Source: Candidatus Methylomirabilota bacterium (GTDB lineage: Bacteria; Methylomirabilota; Methylomirabilia; Methylomirabilales; Methylomirabilaceae). Taken from it: a DNA stretch of 9,102 nucleotides. Below the pieces are notes generated by a model, which was not told the DNA's origin, searched no databases, and saw only the letters and a program-made list of their open reading frames with translations. The stretch is taken from positions 1 to 9,102 of the forward strand of contig PQAQ01000220.1 of assembly GCA_003105305.1 (NCBI GenBank), read 5' to 3'. Both the position numbers and the translations under genes were made by a program. Of the stretch, positions 6,205-9,102 are shown one piece after another; within the stretch, counting starts at the first letter, position 1; each line of letters opens with the position of its first letter.

Positions 6205-7341
6205 TCAGAGCAGTTGGACAATCAGTTCATTGGCCACGAGAAGTCCGCGCTCCGAAATCTGCACCCTCCCGCCCCGCAGGCGGAGGAAACCGTCGTCCAA
6301 CAGGCGCGTCACCCGGTCGGACGCAGCAAGCTCTTCAATACCAAGCAGATCCGTGAATGTCCGCACGCTGAGTCCGCCTCGAAGTCGAAGTCCCAACATC
6401 AGACGCTCGGATCGCAGCATCTCAGCAGACAGCTTTTCGCCGCAGGCTACGGCCGTCCCGCGCTCGGCAATAGCGGATACGTAGCGCGCCGGAAGTAACT
6501 CATTAAAAAACCGCTGTCCGGCGAGAAAAGAGTGGGCCCCGGCGCCAAGGCCAAGGTATTCCTGGTGTTGCCAATAGACCAGATTATGCCGACATCGAAA
6601 ACCGGGACGCGCAAAGTTTGAGATTTCGTAATGCTCAAACCCCGCGTCGCACAGCCGGTCTACAGCCATCCGATACATCTCGGCCTCTGTTGCCTCATCG
6701 GGAAGCCCGATCGCGCCTTGACGATGCGCCTTATAGAGAGGCGTTCCCTCTTCAAGGGTCAGCCCGTAGGCGGAGAGATGTTCAGGACTGACATCAATGG
6801 CCCAGTCAAGCGTCTCAGACCAGTCGTCCATACCTTGACCGGGCAGGCCGAACATGAGGTCAAGATTGACATTGCCGAAGCCGGCCTCACGCATCAGCCG
6901 GAAGGCCTGTTCAGCCTCTCGGACGGTATGGGCGCGACCGATCCGTTGCAGGAGTCGATCCTGAACGGCCTGAACCCCTACACTCAGGCGGGTCACCCCG
7001 CCTGCGTGTAGCGCACGAAGCTTCGGCAGGTCTACCGTCCCCGGATTGGCTTCGATGGTCACCTCTGCGTCGGCTTCAAAGGTGAAGGCCGCGCGACACT
7101 GATCGAGGATGCCGATAAGGTGCGACGCCTGCAGTATCGAGGGCGTCCCGCCGCCGAAAAAGACGGAGCAGACCAGGCGGCGCCGGATCGCGTCTGAGCA
7201 GGCGCGACGCCCAATCTCTAGCGCCAGCGCCTCCACATACTGCTCTACCTGAACAGGATCGACGTGATAGCTGTTAAAGTCGCAGTAAGAGCAGCGCGAC
7301 AGGCAAAAGGGAATGTGGATGTACAGACCAAAACTGTTCAT
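6205..7341 (-). CDS. hemW: Radical-SAM heme chaperone HemW (formerly called HemN-like coproporphyrinogen III oxidase)
   Basis: HemW proteins bind a [4Fe-4S] cluster, S-adenosylmethionine and heme, and are thought to insert heme into respiratory proteins. The product has 378 residues, normal for the family. Near the N-terminus is LYIHIPFCLSRCSYCDFNSY. Cys13, Cys17 and Cys20 form the CxxxCxxC cluster motif, and Phe22 stands where true HemN enzymes have a fourth Cys. GGGTPS (63-68) and EANPGTVD are typical SAM-domain motifs. HNLVYW at 252-257 is the HNxxYW heme-binding signature that separates HemW from HemN. The ATG at 7341 overlaps the lepB stop in ATGA, so coupling probably compensates for a weak ribosome-binding site. 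It is the last gene before the hrcA promoter region. The old annotation 'coproporphyrinogen III oxidase' would probably be wrong here. Confidence 0.96.
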   Translation of the reverse strand: MNSFGLYIHIPFCLSRCSYCDFNSYHVDPVQVEQYVEALALEIGRRACSDAIRRRLVCSVFFGGGTPSILQASHLIGILDQCRAAFTFEADAEVTIEANPGTVDLPKLRALHAGGVTRLSVGVQAVQDRLLQRIGRAHTVREAEQAFRLMREAGFGNVNLDLMFGLPGQGMDDWSETLDWAIDVSPEHLSAYGLTLEEGTPLYKAHRQGAIGLPDEATEAEMYRMAVDRLCDAGFEHYEISNFARPGFRCRHNLVYWQHQEYLGLGAGAHSFLAGQRFFNELLPARYVSAIAERGTAVACGEKLSAEMLRSERLMLGLRLRGGLSVRTFTDLLGIEELAASDRVTRLLDDGFLRLRGGRVQISERGLLVANELIVQLL

Positions 7342-7976
7342 CGCACCAGCATTCCAATGCGCTCCCAGCGAGGCCTGAAGCGCTCGCTATCCCATGACCA
7401 GTAGATGATGAACGCTTTCCCCCTGATCTTCTTCTCGTCAAGAAATCCCCAGAATCTACTATCCATGCTGTAGTCCCGGTTATCACCCATCATGAACAGT
7501 TGCCCGGGCGCGACAATGACCGGACCGAAATTATCCCGAGACGAACCCGGATTGTCGAGCATGACGGGATCCAGGTGAATCGCGTACGGCTCGGTCAGCG
7601 GGTGACCATTGACATAGACCTGTTTTTCCCGAACCTCCACTGTGTCGCCCGGCAGGCCGATCACCCGCTTAATAAAGTCTCGCGCTTCATCCTGGGGATA
7701 TTTAAAGACGATGATGTCGCCGTGGTGAGGATCCGTAAACCAATACAGGAATTTATTCACCAGAATGTGATCGCCGACCTGCAGCGTCTGAAGCATCGAC
7801 CCGGAGGGAATTTTAAAGGCCTGAACCACAAAGGTTCTGATGACCAGCGCCAGGAGAATCGCGATAACAACGGCCTCGGCATATTGACGAAAAACCGATT
7901 TGTCTGACTTTGCGCCGAGCTGAGACGTCCGCTTCTGACTCTCCTCCGCTGTCTCATCCATGATCCGTCGCGTCAT
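7338..7976 (-). CDS. lepB: Signal peptidase I
   Basis: Membrane-bound serine protease that removes signal peptides from secreted preproteins. The 212-residue product has a basic, hydrophilic N-terminus, then one hydrophobic segment at about 33-51 ([19 protein letters not shown]), giving a single-span topology with the catalytic domain outside the cytoplasm. Box B is [20 protein letters not shown], with the predicted nucleophile Ser60. [11 protein letters not shown] holds the general base Lys103. [15 protein letters not shown] is box E. It is shorter than E. coli LepB (324 residues, two spans). The start ATG 7976 forms an ATGA overlap with the lepA stop and has AAGG 10 bases upstream. Met6 is a weaker alternative start. 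Its place between lepA and hemW, with 4-base overlaps on both sides, implies cotranscription. Confidence 0.97.
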   Translation of the reverse strand: MTRRIMDETAEESQKRTSQLGAKSDKSVFRQYAEAVVIAILLALVIRTFVVQAFKIPSGSMLQTLQVGDHILVNKFLYWFTDPHHGDIIVFKYPQDEARDFIKRVIGLPGDTVEVREKQVYVNGHPLTEPYAIHLDPVMLDNPGSSRDNFGPVIVAPGQLFMMGDNRDYSMDSRFWGFLDEKKIRGKAFIIYWSWDSERFRPRWERIGMLVR

Positions 7977-9102
7977 TGGGTTTTGACCTTCAGCACGGCC
8001 ATGAAGGCCTCCTGTGGAATCTCGATTCTCCCCACCTGCTTCATCCTACGCTTTCCCTCTTTCTGGCGCTCAAGCAATTTTCGCTTGCGGGTGATGTCTC
8101 CGCCGTAGCATTTGGCCGTCACGTTTTTGCGCAGGGGGCTCACGCTCTCCCGCGCAATGATCTTACCGCCAAGCGCGGCCTGGATCACGACTTCAAAGAG
8201 CTGCCGCGGGATCAGCTCCCGCATCCGCTCCACCAGCATCCGACCTCTCAGGTATGCCTGCTCCTTCGGGACAATACAGGAAAGCGCATCCACCTGTTCG
8301 TTGTTGACCAGGATATCCAACTTGACCAGATGACCCTCCCGGTAATCAACAAATTCATAGTCCAGGGAGGCATAGCCGCGGGTTGCCGACTTCAGCCGAT
8401 CGTAGAAATCCATGACGATCTCATTAAGCGGCAGGTCGTAGGTGATGACGACTCGACCGCCTTCCATGTACTCGACGCCCTGCTGAATCCCGCGCTTTTC
8501 CTGACACAGCGCAAAGATCGGACCAACGTATTCGCCAGGCGCCATGATGGAGGCCTTGATATACGGCTCCTCAATCCGCTCGATAGCCTGCGGAGAGGGC
8601 AAGTCGCTGGGGTTGTCCACCTCAACGACAGATCCGTCCCGCTTCGCGACCCGATAGACTACGGTCGGCGCAGTGGTAATCAGCGTCAGGCTGAACTCGC
8701 GCTCCAGCCGCTCCTGGATGATCTCCATATGGAGCAGACCGAGAAACCCGCACCGAAAGCCGAAGCCCAGGGCAACCGAGGTCTCCGGCTCAAAGCTGAA
8801 GGAAAAATCGTTCAGGCGGAGCTTCTCCAACGCCTCCTTAAGCTCGAGGTACTGCTCGCTCTCGGTCGGATACAGACCGGCAAACACCATGGGCCGGACC
8901 TCTTTGAAGCCGGGCAGGGGCTGGGTTGTCGGCCTGTCCGCGGCGGTCATGGTATCCCCGACTTTGGTATGACGCACATCCTTGATCCCGGCAATGATGT
9001 ATCCGACCTCTCCGGCCGACAGGAGATCGACAGGACGCATCTGGGGGGTAAAGACGCCGACCTGCAACACCTCGAACGTCGCGCCGGTGGACATCAGGAG
9101 TA
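7973..9102 (-). CDS. lepA: Elongation factor 4 (LepA), 3' part (gene begins beyond the right edge)
   Basis: Ribosome-associated translational GTPase related to EF-G, implicated in back-translocation and/or 30S biogenesis. The frame is open to the window edge. About 375 C-terminal residues are present of a usual total near 600, so the GTPase domain (G1-G5) and part of domain 2 are missing from view. What remains starts around MSTGATFEV and GVFTPQM (end of the beta-barrel domain 2). It continues with [20 protein letters not shown], a highly conserved domain 3 block, then [12 protein letters not shown]. The LepA-specific C-terminal domain includes [19 protein letters not shown] and ends [12 protein letters not shown]. 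That domain distinguishes it from EF-G. The internal Met at 9094 is not the real start. The stop overlaps lepB by four bases. Confidence 0.97.
   Translation of the reverse strand, partial: LLMSTGATFEVLQVGVFTPQMRPVDLLSAGEVGYIIAGIKDVRHTKVGDTMTAADRPTTQPLPGFKEVRPMVFAGLYPTESEQYLELKEALEKLRLNDFSFSFEPETSVALGFGFRCGFLGLLHMEIIQERLEREFSLTLITTAPTVVYRVAKRDGSVVEVDNPSDLPSPQAIERIEEPYIKASIMAPGEYVGPIFALCQEKRGIQQGVEYMEGGRVVITYDLPLNEIVMDFYDRLKSATRGYASLDYEFVDYREGHLVKLDILVNNEQVDALSCIVPKEQAYLRGRMLVERMRELIPRQLFEVVIQAALGGKIIARESVSPLRKNVTAKCYGGDITRKRKLLERQKEGKRRMKQVGRIEIPQEAFMAVLKVKTQ

Noticed and set aside
1..9102. Mobile elements, CRISPR, toxin-antitoxin, phage or defence genes
   Set aside because: I read both strands and found no transposase, integrase, spaced direct-repeat array or defence domain. 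All coding space is taken by conserved core genes in a single orientation.

Overview
This is a gene-dense bacterial chromosomal window of about 58% G+C by eye, with every gene on the minus strand. Read in the direction of transcription (right to left), the order is lepA (3' part only), lepB, hemW, hrcA, grpE, dnaJ, polA, coaE (5' part only). All are conserved housekeeping or stress genes. No mobile element, CRISPR array, tRNA, rRNA or phage gene was seen. The lepA-hemW-hrcA-grpE-dnaJ neighbourhood is common across bacteria. The proteins look like those of a Gram-negative or other deep-branching lineage rather than an enterobacterium. A relative of NC10/Methylomirabilota, Nitrospirota or the deltaproteobacterial groups is possible, but this is a guess from style and cannot be settled here.

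Block 1 (9102 to about 6205): lepA, lepB and hemW form a tight cluster. Both junctions are 4-base ATGA stop/start overlaps, so translation is probably coupled. The genes encode a ribosome-associated GTPase, signal peptidase I and a radical-SAM/heme-binding protein.

Block 2 (about 6204 to 3228): the heat-shock unit. A 146-base gap carries a near-consensus sigma-70 promoter (TTGACA, 17-base spacer, TACGAT). Directly downstream is a perfect CIRCE operator (TTGGCACTC-N9-GAGTGCCAA). These lead into hrcA (the repressor that binds CIRCE), grpE and dnaJ, which implies HrcA autoregulation. dnaK is not between grpE and dnaJ as it is in many bacteria. The 3' end of grpE carries short tandem heptanucleotide repeats and a 15-base-period duplication that encode an unusual C-terminal tail. 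One repeat unit also supplies the likely Shine-Dalgarno of dnaJ.

Block 3 (3227 to 1): a 134-base gap, then polA and the start of coaE. PolA has intact 5'-nuclease and polymerase domains, but the 3'-5' exonuclease domain has lost its catalytic carboxylates, so proofreading is predicted to be absent. coaE starts just after, or overlapping, the polA stop.

I found no evidence for a novel biological system. The most distinctive points are the textbook CIRCE promoter, the dnaK-less chaperone operon, the repeat-derived GrpE tail and the degenerate PolA exonuclease domain.
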